64,000 nt of DNA from Ryuthela nishihirai (GCA_038380435.1 JAWZYU010000007.1:26205001-26269000), one strand, 5' to 3'. Shown: positions 42,612-55,749, counted from the first letter of the stretch. Translations and numbers: made by a program. Notes: generated by a model not told the origin, from the letters alone.

Positions 42612-42931
42612 TGTTACGACAGATGAACGTGCTACAATGAACCCGTGATGTGACGTTTGTCTTGATGCTCGCATGTATTACACGTGAGAATTACGTCACC
42701 AACCACTTCGAACGAACTTAAAAACAAAGAATAAGTTGTAATTAAGAGGAATTAGAGCGTGAAGGAAAACGTTGTTTGTCTTTGTCTGTGCAGTAAAGTA
42801 TTTAAAAAAATTAATTTATTTAGCGTGTTCGCGGGAGGTTAAAGTAGTTTATTAGTGTTGATCCTGTAAGCGGACTGGTAAGAAAAAGAAGGATGTTTAG
42901 GACACTTAAAGATGTGGCTGAAGAGGTTATA

Positions 42932-44424
42932 CAGGGTGATTCAGAATTCATCATCAATATTTAGTGGGGAGGAAGGGAATAAGAAAAGAAAGAGATTTCA
43001 CATAGGAAAGTATGGGGGCAGACGAACGCATGGTGGTGTAGAGGGCGCTGTGTGTACACACCTCTCATACAGAAGCACAGCTGTTTGACGCGTGCAGTCA
43101 GTTGTCATTCGACAAGGTGAATTTGCAGAAGTAACATGAACCGGTATACGTGGAATGAATGTGCAGATATGCATGTAACTTACGGTGCGGCAGGAGAAAG
43201 ATGTCTTCGAGCCAGGCAATTGTATGCAGCGCGCTTCCCAAACCGCCGTGTGCCACAGCATCAAATGTTTTCACGTATTCATCGCCAACTGCGTGAAACA
43301 GGATCGTTTGCTGCTAGTAATGTTTATCGAGGGAGGCGCAGATCGGCACGGCCAGTAGCAGTAGAGGAAGCTGTCCTACAGGAAATCGAGGAACAACCTG
43401 GTGCTAGCACACGAGGTATGGCTAGGCAGTTTGGAATTTCGCAAGCAACAGCGTGGCGGATATTACACGATGAAGGGTTACATCAGTTTCATCTGCAAAG
43501 AGTGCAATTATTGGCAGCAGACGACCATCCCAAGCGTGTTATTTTTTGTCAGTGGTTCATGCAGAGAACAGCCGTTGATCCCAATTTCCCAACGTATGTT
43601 CTTTTCACCGATGAGGCGTTGTTCACTCGAGAGGGTGTCTTAACACACACAATTGGCATGTGTGGGCTCATCAGAACCCACACGGTACAAGACCTGGAGC
43701 TGCGCAACAACGTTTTGCTGTCAATGTGTGGACTGGGATTGTCGGTGACTGTTTGTTGGGCCCGTATTTACTACCATCCCGTTTGGACGGTGCCAAGTAC
43801 CTAACATTTCTTCAGACTGTGTTACCGGATCTTCTGAACGAAGTTCCTGATGGTAGTCTCCGGCGAATGTGGTTCCAGCATGACAGCGCTCATGCACATT
43901 TCGCAAATGCTGTGCGTGGTTACATACGCAGACAGTTTGGTGGTCAATGGATTGGCCGCGGTGGACCGGTTTCTTGGCCACCACGTTCACCGGATTTATC
44001 TCCAATCGATTTCTTTGTATGGGGTGCTATGAAAAACATGGTGTACGAGACCCCTGTTGATAGTGCTATGGATCTTGTAGCACGCATATCAGTTGCTGCC
44101 TCAAACATCCGGGAAATGCCAGGCATCTTCCACAGGGTCCGGCTGTCCATGCAACGCCGTTGTGAGTCATGCATTCTAGCCCATGGTCGGCAGTTCGAGC
44201 ACCTCTTGTAAGTCTGTACAACCAATGCAAAGAAATGTTACATGTAAGATAATAAATGTTTTTTCCTTACCACTTCCTTCTTATGTGTTCTTTCCATCAT
44301 TGAACTGGGGTCATTTTGCCCTACTACATGGCATATGCGCCCATGCTTTCCTATGTGAAATCTCCTTCTTTTCTTATTACCTACCTCCCCACCAAATATT
44401 GATGATGAATTCTGAATCACCCTG
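42932..44424 (+). mobile_element. DD41D-type Tc1/mariner transposon, nearly intact
   Basis: 1493 bp flanked by TA (42930-42931 and 44425-44426). Inverted termini of about 85 bp start CAGGGTGATTCAGAATTCAT and differ at only a few positions. It carries one transposase with a single frameshift and no other lesion seen. Confidence 0.93.
43136..44211 (+). pseudogene. DD41D transposase, one frameshift
   Basis: The ATG at 43136 starts MNRYTWNECADMH. An N-terminal region with a basic RRSARPV patch and a helix-turn-helix (STRGMARQFGISQATAWRIL) precedes the catalytic core. Catalytic acids: D in LFTDEALF near 43610; D in WFQHDSAHAH near 43885; and D in DLSPIDFFVWG near 44010, with 41 residues between the second and third (DD41D). 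A one-base frameshift near 43640 separates EGV from NTHNWHVWAHQNPHG; otherwise the frame runs to QFEHLL and a stop at 44211. The protein family is common in arthropod genomes (DUF4817-like N-terminus, from memory). It would cut and paste the element at TA. Confidence 0.9.
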
Positions 44425-44467
44425 TATGTTAGTCGAACAGAGAACTGATCTTACTTTTCTGTAGGAA

Positions 44468-44810
44468 GTTCATCGTGGACTAAATGGCCAGGTCACATGG
44501 ACCCCGAAGGCTCAGAGAAGGTTGGGGGAGGGACCCATTGGAACAGCTGTTGGGAGACAGATAGTAGCCTCCCGTCAAGGCCATCCTGTTCTTAACGTGC
44601 ACAGGGTATGGCTCTCCCGCACACGGGGTCACGTCTTAACGTTCCATCCGACAGACGGCGGCCTTTCCAAGCTCATCGGTGTCCCTTACTGACCGTGTGC
44701 AGGGTGTGAAATTTTGCGGAGATAACTCTCAACGCTGACCCAGCTGGGACTCGAACCTGGAAACTACAGATTACGAGCTTGGCGCGTTACCCACTGAGGC
44801 ACCCCGCCCC
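44468..44810 (-). mobile_element. SINE-1 in LTR, tail truncated
   Basis: TSD GTAGGAA at 44461-44467 and 44811-44817. The left (3') end lacks the usual tail beyond gactaaatgg; the head is complete but with several substitutions. Confidence 0.9.
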
Positions 44811-44970
44811 GTAGGAATCGCAAAAAATGCTATGTTCTTTTGAAGATTTATTTTTATACTGATATAGATTTATGTTAGTTGAGTTTATATAAATGTTCTC
44901 ATTCATACTTTTGTGATAAATTACATTAATTTGGAATAATCCTACACTCTAAAGCGAGCAGTTCATGTAT

Positions 44971-47594
44971 TTTTGTATGTATGTATGTATGTAAATTTTA
45001 TCTTGAAAACGGGTCTAAGGATATTGACGGAATGGGGTGAATCTACTGTTTTCGGGTGCGAGAAAGCGATTTAGCTAGGTCTCGACTTTGGAAAAACTCA
45101 TTTAGGGTATCATTCAGGGGTACCCCCTTTTCCAGGCCTGGTGGATCTTTTGTGTATTTGAAGAATAAAATAATAATAATAAAAGGTGTGATGATGCTAC
45201 ACCTGAGCCAATATGAACCATCCTTTCTCATTGCAATCTCATCGATGAAGTTTTCTGTAATTGCCTCGCCAATGAAAACTGTGAAGAGATGACGGAACGA
45301 GCTATACTCGCGCCAGTGAACAAAGACGTCAGTAAGATCATCGCCGAGATCATCGAGCAGCTAGCTGCCTGTCTCTGATTCGTCTTACATTATTAGTTTT
45401 GATGATTGTGACTTAGTATTACAATCTTTGGAAATAACAGCAAAATACAAAATTCTGTATGCACAGCAAGTTTATCACTCAGTCCACCTTTATCGAGCAA
45501 AGATCGGTCTTCCAGGTACTTGTTATTAATTATTGTTTTTGAACTCACGCTCAGTTTACATCCGTTAATTCATAATAACATAATATATTACAGTGTAAAT
45601 CTTTTTCTTTTAACTTAATCCGTTGACTGGGTATGAGGAATTTATACGTTATGAGGAAATGGCAGAATTATTGTATGAATATTTTGCGATTAGAAACAGC
45701 CGCAATTAGTAACCAATCAGTCAGATAGTTAAGGAATGTTATCGAAAAAACCAGGTCTCTTAACAGTTGCCTAATTGGTCTCTTGCTTTTACTCAGCTTT
45801 GAGAATTCGAATCTTTGCGACCTAGCAATTTCGCTTCTTCTATGCATAGAACTGATTCTATGCATAGAATTTGATTATATGATGTATGATAAATTATTCT
45901 TTATAATCAAAGGTTTATGAAAAACTACATATTACCAAGAGGTCTATTCTGTGTTGCGAAATAGCACCTTTTATGTTACTTAGAAGCCATTTCTGTTCGC
46001 TCTTTCTTTTTTTTTGCTAATCTTTCTAAAGTGCTTTTTGAGTATTATTTCTTTTTCGTTTTGTTTGTGGTCTGGAGGATGTTTTTTTTTTTCAAGCAAC
46101 TTACACAGTGTCCATATTGTAGACATGATGAACGGCAAAGCTGAAAGCTTATCTGCAGCAGATTGAATAATCCTAATTTATATATGAAATATATCAGAAA
46201 TAATTTACAAACAATATATAACTAAATTATAACATTTAGCTAAAAACAATCTGAAATAGGTAAATTGTCAAATAAGATACAAATCATTTTCTTTCATTTA
46301 CATTTCATAGCGTTAGTTTAATACTTTCCACTTTTAAATGATCTCTCAGTTTTTTCTTTGACTTATTAAAACTTAGAACACATAATATTTCGTATGGAGG
46401 TATGTTAAAAACAAAAAGAATTTTATAAGCATTTGTAAATTTTCATAATTATTTCTGATTTTTGATTATTTATAATAACTGAAACATCGAAGCCTTGTGT
46501 GTTATTATGTTGAATTTCGTTTTTGTATATAATTATCAAAAATGTTATTTAAAATTAATGTGTATTGAAAGAGATTTCGGTAAGTTAACAAGTTGAAATA
46601 ATTTAGCTTCTCTGTCAAGAATTTTAACTGATTACACTTCTTCATTGTAATAATTGCTTTTGCTATAATTGATTGTAGTTTTTCAATTTTTTTAAATATT
46701 TGTCATGTTTGTAGTTCTCTGAATGGCTATTCACAACTTAAAATAGATTTGCAAATTGATTTGCGAATCCACACCATGTGTCGGTATTTACAATGTATTA
46801 TAATTTTTGAATTTTCATTGTATGTATTCTCAATTTTTGAATATTGTGTCTTCATTCCATCTAAATAATCTGTTTATAAAAATACATAGATATTTAATTT
46901 TTGACACTCTTTCTTTTAGAGGACAGGTGCGTGCTGCTAAATTATTTAAAGTATATTCCATTTTGCACTATTTTGCACATTGCATTTTGCACTTTTTTTA
47001 CTAAATTATTTAAAGTATATTCCATTTTGCACACACATTTTTGAGTTTTTATGTAACAGACTTCGTTTAAACTGACCCCTGATGAATGTTTTTATTATTA
47101 TTATTATTATTAAAAAACTTTTGTTATAATTTAACCATCTTAAAATTTTATTGAAATCTGTCTGAATAACATTGTACAACACACGAAATTGTTTCGGAAA
47201 TGAAAGCAGCCGTTTTTCACTAATTTTGAGGAGCTAAACACGACTCTGACGGTAAAAAATGTTGATTTGTTTTTGTTTTAAAAATACAGAAGGCTGCGTC
47301 CACAGAGTGCATACTGATTTGAGTCTTTTGGGCGCTGTACGAAGCGTCAAGGTGACACAATACAGGGAGTTATTGCATCATTCGAGGCAAAGCAATACCC
47401 GGGAGCTATTTTATCATTCAGGAGTTACTCTTCTTAAGTTATCGTCCGTTCATGTTTCTATGCGGATGCTGTATGTGAGCGATATGCCTCGTTCTTATGC
47501 GAGCGATATGCCTTATTCTTATTATTCAATGCAGACCATTTTTGTTACATTTTTGACGAAGTTACTTTTGCGTCATAGCAGCGTGAAATAAAGC
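44971..47594. other. unannotated AT-rich stretch
   Basis: Contains a (GTAT)n patch near 44974-44992. A duplicated ctaaattatttaaagtatattccattttgcac block lies at 46938-46969 and 47000-47031. No gene recognised. Confidence 0.4.
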
Positions 47595-48125
47595 CTTCAT
47601 CAAAAGACTACAACCTTTACTTCGGGCGTAATATTGGTGATCTACAGAGAAGCTGGACTCTGAATATAGTGTGTAATAGCTGTACAGCACGTCTTTTCAG
47701 CTAACTTAATGGTAAGTGGCAGTCAATGCCATTTGCCATTTCTATGATATGGCGGGACCTTCCAATCACGTGAGTGATTGCTACTTTTGTATGATGCCTC
47801 CGCTACGAAGTGATATTACTGAAAAGAAAAAGCAGACAATAAACTACCCTAACATACCGTCTGCCATCCAGCCAGTGCCATATGGGGAAAATCTGCCCGT
47901 CCCTGAGCCACAAGAACATTACAACGTGGACTCAGAGGAGGAAGAGGAAGAAGAAACAGGAACACGGCACATGGCATCTGTAAATCCCGACTTCACACCC
48001 ACAAGATCATGCAGAACGGGTTGAATGATCTTGTAAGAAATCTGGAGCTGTCAAAGAGAAAGGCAGAACTCTTAGGATCCAGACTGCAGCAGTTGAATCT
48101 CCTTCCAAAAACAAAGAAATGTTAA
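47595..48125 (+). pseudogene. remnant of a multicopy arthropod gene family
   Basis: Motifs in order: YFGRNIGD near 47618, CNSCTARLF near 47675, MPFAISMIWRDLP near 47727, VSDCYFCMMPP near 47773, YPNIPSAIQPVPYGENLPVP near 47845, an acidic EEEEEEE stretch near 47935, and LNDLVRNLELSKRKAELLGS near 48025. These blocks recur in a family of uncharacterised arthropod proteins of unknown function that I recognise only by memory. Frameshifts near 47610, 47765 and 48015 and a stop after LLPK break it, and the downstream part of the family protein is missing. Confidence 0.65.
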
Positions 48126-48364
48126 AGTAAGTGAGTACCGTAGTCGCCCAAAAGATCTGGTATTGTTCTTTACCGTGGTAGGTTCTAAGTTTTTTATTCT
48201 TAAGTAGTTAGGCAGCAATATAAAAGACAGGAACGTTTTTTTTCTAAATGCATTATATTAGTTTCGAAAGTTTAAACTTATTTTGAATATCAAGTTAGTT
48301 ATTGCTTTTCAGTTCTTTCCATTACTTATTTTGAATTTCAAGTTAGTTCTTGCTTTTCAGTGCA

Positions 48365-50866
48365 ATTCAATTCAATTAACGTCACTGTTATATGGGAGGT
48401 CTTCTTTCAAGCTTTCCCAAATTTGATTTAGTGAAAAAAGCTTCTAACTTCTTTTGGAAATCTTTTCCAAAAGAATTTTTATTTTGTGACAGATATCTAT
48501 GTATATTTTTTTTTTAAACAAATATTTATTTTTTTTTTTCTTTTTCTGTTTAATATAATTTTTTTTTTTCTTTTTTCCAATAATTAATTTTCATTTTTCT
48601 TTTTTTTCTTTTTTAATATTTTTTTTTTCTTTTTTTTTTTTTCTTTTTTTTTTTCTTTTTTATTTCTTTTTTTTTTTATATTTTTTGCCATATGTTAGTC
48701 TCAAGGAGGAAGTCTAGCAGGAAATTAAAAATTTTAATTTGTGTAGATAATATTGGAAAATTTAAGATTGTATTTATATTGTAATCTTTTAATCCTATAC
48801 TTTCAAGATTACTAAAAAATTTATTTCTTTGAAGTTGATATTTATCACAATTTAATAGTATGTGGTTAGAATTTTCTATTAAGTTACAGGTGGAACAATT
48901 TGGAGAATTACTAAGTTTCAAATAATATTTTGATTTATTTAACATAATTGTATCTGTTCTGAGTCTTAAAATAAATTTAAATTCTTGTCTTTTAAAAGGA
49001 ATATTTAAAAGGTAATTAATTTTGTTTGAAAGATTGAATCTATAGTTAGATTTAACCAGAGAGTTAATTTGAAAATAATTTTCAGTCAAAATAAATTCAA
49101 GATTTTTTAATTCTTGTTTAGATCTACTATAAAACTTATGAATGTTAGTTATATTTTCAAGTTCATGTGAAGATTTTGCTATTCTGTCAGCTTCTTCATT
49201 TTCCTTTATTCCAGTATGACCTGGAACCCAGCTTATATAAATTTTATTGCCATTTTGTTCAAAATTTTCAGTATTTAATTTTAGAATAGAGTTTATATAA
49301 AATGGATATATTGAATATGAGTTATCTTGCATTAAAGTTAAAATTGCCCCTTTGGAGTCTGTAAAAATAACAATATTTTGATTTTTAATATTTTGGAATG
49401 TCCATCTAAGTGTGGCCAGAATTGCAAAAATTTCCGCATGTAAAATAGGAGTAAATTTAGGTAATTTAAATTGTAATGATATATTTTTGGATGGAATGAA
49501 TACTGCTGCAGAAGCAGAACCGGTATCTTGTATATAAGATCCATCTGTATAAATTTCAAAAAAGTTGTAAAAGTTTTCATTTTTATAATTGTAAAATAGT
49601 TGTGAGATATTTTCATTTGAAAATTCAGCTTTAGAGTTTAAAGAAGGGATTTCAGTATAAAAGGAAGGTGATTTATAACACCAGGTTGCCATGAGATCAA
49701 TAATGTCTCCTTTCAAATCCTCTTTTTTAAGTTTGTTTATATATTCCAATAAAATTGGGTATTTTTTTATTATTTTGTAAAATGGTAATCTTTTAAATTT
49801 TTTGCAAATAGGATGATCTGGTAATTTTAAGTGTAATCTTACAAAATATTTTAATATTAAAATTGAGTGTCTAATTTCAAAATTAGGTATGGCAGTTTCA
49901 GCCATAAGAGCCAATGTAGGGCAAAATTTTGGTAGACCAAGGGCTAATTTTAAACATTTATTTTGGATTGTGTCTAGTTTTTTAAATCTGGATATATTTG
50001 GATAATCTATGAGTTCAATGCCATATTCCATTTTGGCTCTAATTAAGTTTTTATATAAGATAACCAAAGTTTTTGGATGTGTGCCTTCTTTTTTGAAGGC
50101 AAAAAGTTTAAAAATATTCAATAATTTTGAACCTGAATTGATTGCATGGTCAAGATGTGAATGCCATTTTAATTTAGTGTCCAAATGAAATCCTAACAAT
50201 TTACATTGACTAACTTGAGTTATAGGGGTAGAATTGATCTTTAATACAAAGTTAGGTTTTATGAATTTATCTTTAAAGAAAGGAATACAATATGTTTTAT
50301 TTGTGTTTATATTTAAATTCCATTTCTGACAATATTTTATAATTTTGTTTAATTGATCTTGAATTTTTTGTTGAAGATTATATTCATTTGAATCATATGC
50401 CCAAAATGTTAAGTCATCTGCATAGCTAGTAAAGTTTATGTTTATGTCAAAAATTCTTTTAATATCATATAAATATAAATTAAATAAAATAGGGGATAGC
50501 GAAGAACCTTGAGCTAAGCCCTGAGTAATGTTATATGAATTAGAGTATGTGGAGTTAATTTTAACTTTTAGTCTTCTATTTTTAAGAAATTTGGATAAAA
50601 ATCAAATCAAATGATGTTCAATTTTGGCTTGAGATAATTTTAAAATAAGATATTCAATAGAAACTGAATCAAAAGCTTGTGTCAAGTCAATTGACACAGC
50701 TAATAAATTTTTTTTCTTTTTATTTGAAGTATATATATCAGAAAGAAGTAAAGAAATGCATTCTTTAGCTGATCTATTTTTCCTAAATCCAAAAAAATTT
50801 TTTGGTAAAATTTTATTGGTCTCAATTTGCCAGTTTAATCTATTAAATAGTATTTTTTTAAATAAT
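48365..50866 (-). mobile_element. I-like LINE with RNase H, 5'-truncated
   Basis: Bounded by the 12-bp TSD CTTTTCAGTGCA (48353-48364 and 50867-50878). The 5' end is cut within the reverse transcriptase. The 3' UTR is a long (T)nC-rich stretch as read on the plus strand (48490-48680), and the 3' end carries short AATTG-type repeats (48365-48379). Confidence 0.92.
48676..50866 (-). pseudogene. LINE reverse transcriptase-RNase H, one stop codon
   Basis: Reading leftward: a reverse transcriptase fragment (FFGFRKNRSAKECI, VSIDLTQAFDSV, GLAQGSSLSPILFNLY) with catalytic YADD at 50413-50424; a connection region (LLGFHLDTKLKWHSHLD); an RNase H domain with IYTDGS, HAEIFAI, FTDSKGA and WVPGHTGIKENEEAD, so all four acidic sites are present; and a C-terminal CSTC...HILLNC knuckle. 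The only lesion seen is an in-frame TGA at 50602-50604, most simply a mutated tryptophan codon. The domain order fits the I clade of LINEs. Missing 5' sequence (ORF1, endonuclease) makes it non-functional. Confidence 0.9.
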
Positions 50867-50878
50867 CTTTTCAGTGCA

Positions 50879-52180
50879 GTTTTGCACTATCTTTATAAAG
50901 AAATAAAAATAACCTATTTGCTCCTTGTTTTTAAATCGGTATTATTTGTAGTAGACAAAAATACTAAGTAACCATTATTATGCTGCTTCCTATCCATGTT
51001 ATTTTCTTTGAATTCTGAATTAAATCTTTGAATTTTTTTAAATAATGAGCACAACTTTCAAAACATCTGATATAACGACAAACGACGAGACATTACTTAT
51101 GTAGCTTCATTTGAAAAACATTAAAAGCAAATCCTTTGGGTAGAATAGACTTACTAAGCAAACTTTGCAACAACAAAAAAATATAATTTGCTTATCTCGT
51201 ATTCATGCTAATCTTGAAATGATTGTGAGTTGTATTACTTCCTTGTAATGCTGAGTGCAAACATTTCAAGTACTTTTGTTTTCCGATCTCAACTGTACTT
51301 ACAATGAATAATTTACAGAAAGTAAAACATAAATTGAAGTTGAAAGATTTTTATTTTAAAAATCAAATGCAATCTCAGAAACATAACGAGAATTTTTTTT
51401 TTTTTTTTTTTGAAAATCAAAAATTGATATCCTGCAGTTTCTTCCTGTTAAAATGGAAATTACATGTTTTAAAAATCTTCACTGCGAATTTAAAAAAAAA
51501 AAACTTCAGCACTGAGAAATTAGAACGTAATAATGAGTTTTCTCAGTTTAATGATTTTTTCTCCTGTTAATATGACAAAAAAAGTTAAATGATTCCATAG
51601 GAAATTAATTCTTTAAAAATCATCGTATTTTCAAATGTATCTAGGAAATTAAAAGTTTAAGTGTAACATTTCCTTTTTTTTTAAAATTATTTTCTTCTAA
51701 TCAATCGATACAAACACTTGTTTTCCTTATTTTTGTCCTGAAATTATTAATCTCCTCATTATTTCTTTTTCTATTTATTTTAGATCTTTATATACCATTA
51801 GTATATTTCTCCGGCTTCGCTCGGGTCTGATTCCCTCTAAAAATATATACAGTACGTGGTACTCCATTTGGCATAAAAATACTTAACCCCCCCCCCCCCC
51901 CGTGTAATATTTCTCTCCCTGTTTTAGAGAAGAAAAGGAGTGGTCATAATTTGAAATACCACGCCATGTTCCAGATGTCAGAGGTTTCTAAACCGAAAAC
52001 AGTATTGCCTCTCTCATAAAAAGGAATTTTCCAAATATTTTCGTACCCAAGGCAACCATAATAAGAGATGTTCGTATGCAGGATCGGATGCACCCTTTCG
52101 CTTGATAATTCTTGCAAGGGAAATGGAGGCAAAAAATTATTAAACTTGTGAATTCTTGTTAAAAAATTAAAGTTTAGTGG
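50879..52180. other. unannotated stretch
   Basis: AT-rich with homopolymers (T run near 51395-51411, C run 51887-51901). No gene recognised. Confidence 0.4.
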
Positions 52181-52569
52181 TTGATTGTTGTTTTAACCAC
52201 TGAGAGGTACTTTTTGGCACATAATGTGCAAACTGACCAGGTCACAAGGACCCCAAGGGCTGAGAGAAAGCTGATGAAGAATTTCCACTGGACAGCTGTT
52301 AAGACACAGATGGTAGCCCCCTCCCTTTCAAGACCATCTAAGAGGGTTCTTTAGTGCACATATGGCTCGCTTGGACAAAGGACTCGACTTAAAATCAATT
52401 TAAACACTATAAAACGGCGACCTTTTCCAGCCTATCCGTGTTTACTTTTCCAAGGGAGGGGAAGATGGTAGTTAGCGGAAAAAATCTCAGCGCTGAAACA
52501 GATGGGAGTCGAAATTGGGAACTGCAGAATATCAGTCCTGAACTCTACGGATTGAGCCACTCCTGCCCC
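52181..52569 (-). mobile_element. SINE-1, old, near full length
   Basis: All blocks are recognisable but strongly diverged: ttgttttaaccactgag, ccactggacagctgttaa, gggaactgcaga, ctacggattgagccactcctgcccc. Confidence 0.85.
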
Positions 52570-53408
52570 AAGTCTAGGTGGTAAAATTGATTTAAATTAA
52601 CAGCAACTCTCCTCCTTTCTTATAGTGGGGAAGAAAATGCATTTTTTTTTGTTATCGTAAATGCCGTATATTTATTTAGTTCTTCGTACATTTAATTTAC
52701 CCCTCAAAGGACAAACTATTCTTTTGCAAATCTCTCCCATGCCCTATTCATATGATATTGCTGTAAGCACATTTAATAGATTGAAAAACATTAAAATGAT
52801 TAAAACGTAACAACTGTTAAAACCTTTGGTTTCTATTTCACTTGACTGAAGCTCTTGAATTTATATTTATATTATAATTAGGGGTAGGTGTTTTTTGTGT
52901 TTAAGATAATACCGAAATTGTTCAAAAACGGATTATTTATCATTTTTTTCCATTCAAAGCAGATTGTAATTAATTTAAAACGGATTTGAAACCGCAAATA
53001 AAATGATAAATCAAAAGATATTAGAGATAACTATATTTCTGGCGACATGCACGATTCCGGCGATATTCTCCCGAAAAAGAGCAATTTTTCTATAATCCAA
53101 GATAACTGTTTCTCAGTCTTATCCAAATGGAGAATCACCGATCAAAGCGATGCATTGCCATATCATTTGCCTGAACATGAAAGTGGTATTCAAAGCTACT
53201 GTCAGATTGCCACAAAATATTTATTCTGCACTTCCTCTCGCCAAAATATTTTGGGATTGGCAGTGCGTCAGTGAAGTAAGTGTGGACACAGTACATGAAG
53301 CACGGTTTATTATACTAATCCAGAGCGCAGTGGGTAGGACTTCGTGTCCATAAAGGTCACATTAAGTGGCGGAGGACATCCGACATCGACTTTCTCGCTG
53401 CACCACCT

Positions 53409-53791
53409 GGGGCGGGGGTGACTCAGTCGGTAGCGCGCCAGGCTCGTAATCTGTAGTTCCCAGGTTCGAGTCCCAGCTGGGTCAGCGTTGAGATTTATCT
53501 CCGCAAAAATTCCCCGCCCTGCCCACGGTCAGTAGGTGACACCGATGGGCTTGGAAAAGCCGCCGTCCGTCGGATGGGACGTTAAGCCGTGGTCTGTGTG
53601 TGGGAGAGCCATACCCTGTGCACGTTAAAGAACACGCTGGATGGCCTTGACGGGAGGATACCATCTGTCTCCCAACAGCTGTTCCAGTGGGTCCCCTCCC
53701 CTAACCTTCTCTGAGCCTTCGGGGTCCATGTGACCTGGTCATTTAGCCCATGGTGTGCAAAAAAGTGCCGCTCAGAGGTAAAACAACCCAA
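53409..53791 (+). mobile_element. SINE-1, full length, plus strand
   Basis: Intact A and B boxes (TGACTCAGTCGG, GGTTCGAGTCC). TSD TCGCTGCACCACCT (53395-53408) and TCGCTGCATCACCT (53792-53805). Confidence 0.95.
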
Positions 53792-53805
53792 TCGCTGCAT
53801 CACCT

Positions 53806-54986
53806 ATTTTGCATTCTCTTGCAATCCCATTCTGTGAATGTTCCCCAATCCAAACCGTTCACGCTAAATCCGTCTTTAGGCATGGAATAAACAGTGTAAA
53901 AGTGGTATTATTGTTATTCTGTCTTACAACACCATTAATGTAGTTAATGCCCAAAGAGGTGGTAGCATAACGGGTGCAGGTGTCTTGTGTGGGGGGAGAA
54001 TTGAAAAAATGAGTAAGAGAGAACGAATTCTACATATATGAGTGAGCCCAGAAAAGGAAGAAGAGAACGGGCATAATAGAGTTTTAACAGCAGAGAACCA
54101 AAGTACTTACCAAGAATTGTGTGATTACTGAATTCATGCAAAGTGATATTTCCGCAGTTTTTAAACAGAACTTTGAAATTCTATGACTCTGAAATTGAGT
54201 TACACCTGATCTGAAAGTGAATCTCTTTCCAGTTCTTGTGATTTCAACATGGAACTCTTGATTCCATGCAGCGATTTATTTAGATAGTTACCACGAACTC
54301 ATCTACTGGTTTCTAAAATATTGGGAATAACGAATTCCAGAACTTTTGATAGAAACATTTGACTATGAGAGTATCCATAACAATTCGTGTTCAAAGGATA
54401 TCGTTGCAGAAACATGCGACAATATGATGAACATCATCCATGATCTGGAGAGATTCAAGTATCCTTTAGTATAGTGTAGGAAAAGTAAGATTCTCTAAAA
54501 TAAGCTTTGACTCGTCACTCTAAAGGGCAATTTGGGACTTTGACTAGTGGCGTTTTAAGCAACTGCTATGATCAAAAATAAACACCATTCCAAATTATGC
54601 TTAGAGAAACTTCTAAGAAAAGTTTAGAAAAGCTGACCAGACATGCAGGAAGTAGCCCAACTAATGACTGTATAAAGATATCTGAAATTTATTTTATCTA
54701 TTCACTGCTGTCGGCAAAGAAAATGTTGATAATACGTCCTTAACTAAAAAATACCATTTTATTCTGCCTCATTTGCAATCAAACTGACATATAGACGAGT
54801 ATCAGCATTTTCACAGCAAATTAATCAAGCAAATCTAAAAGAGTGAAAAACCAGATGCACTTTAACTACTTTTGGCCACGAAATGCAGCTGTCCCGAATT
54901 CGGTAAAGCAGTCCTTCAATCGATATGAAAAGCAGCAAATGTGTCGATTCGAAGCGGTACTTTAGTCTGTCTAACGTTGTCTATCT
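53806..54986. other. unannotated stretch
   Basis: Nothing recognised on either strand. Confidence 0.4.
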
Positions 54987-54999
54987 AATTGTCGAAGGA

Positions 55000-55381
55000 T
55001 TGGATTGTTTTACCTCTGAGCGGCACTTTTTTGCACACCATTGGCTAAATGGCCAGGTCACAAGGACCCCGAAAGCTCAGAGAAGGTTGGGGGAGGAGAC
55101 CCACTGGAACAGCTGTTGGGAGACAGATGGTAGCCTCCCGTCAAGGCCATCCAGCGTGTTCTTTAACGTGCACAGGGTATGGATCTCCCACCACGGGGCC
55201 ACGGCTTAACGTCCCATCCGACGGACGGCGGCCTTTCCAAGCCCATCGGTGTCCCCTACTGACCGTGGGCAGGGCGGGGAATTTTGCGGAGATAAGTCTC
55301 AACGCTGACCCAGCTGGGACTCGAACCTGGGAACTACAGATTACGAGCCTGGCGCGCTACCGACTGAGCCACCCCCGCCCC
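55000..55381 (-). mobile_element. SINE-1, full length
   Basis: Perfect 13-bp TSD AATTGTCGAAGGA (54987-54999 and 55382-55394). Confidence 0.95.
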
Positions 55382-55749
55382 AATTGTCGAAGGAACATGA
55401 CTGATAGTACAATTGAAACATGCACAATGCTTGCTTTCCATGAGTAACATAAATGTTTCAGAGGTAATTCTGTGCATTATTTGTATTTATAAATACTTCA
55501 CACGTCTTTGAAAAATAAAGCTAACACTTTTTTGAAGAAATTTTTGCGCTAATAGGAAATAAATGCGGAAATTAAGATAAAAATGCTGTATAAGTGACAA
55601 ATTTCTAAATCAAAAATGCGATAAATGTCATTTTTATTTATGAAGAAAGAAAAACTTAAATCTAGTTAAAACTTGTTGCATATGTGTATAGTGGAAGCGA
55701 AATAATACTGAAAAAAAAACTTCGGAAGCAAGAAATATAACAAAAATTT

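Larger units (their letters stand above)
42612..44970. mobile_element. LTR (gypsy-type?) interrupted by two elements
   Basis: Starts TGTTACGACAGATGAACG after atat. Its sequence resembles the LTR at 56889-57424 in order (GCGTGTTCGCGGGAGG against TGTCTGCGCGGGCGG; gctgaagaggtt against agtgaagaggta; then agtcgaacagagaactgat against agtacaacagacagagctgat). Between these blocks sit a DD41D transposon (42932-44424) and a SINE-1 (44468-44810). The right end is eroded. No internal retroviral genes adjoin it, so it is a solo LTR or fragment. Confidence 0.65.

Noticed and set aside
48490..48680. Independent microsatellite
   Set aside because: It lies within the TSD-bounded LINE at 48365-50866 and is best explained as its 3' UTR.
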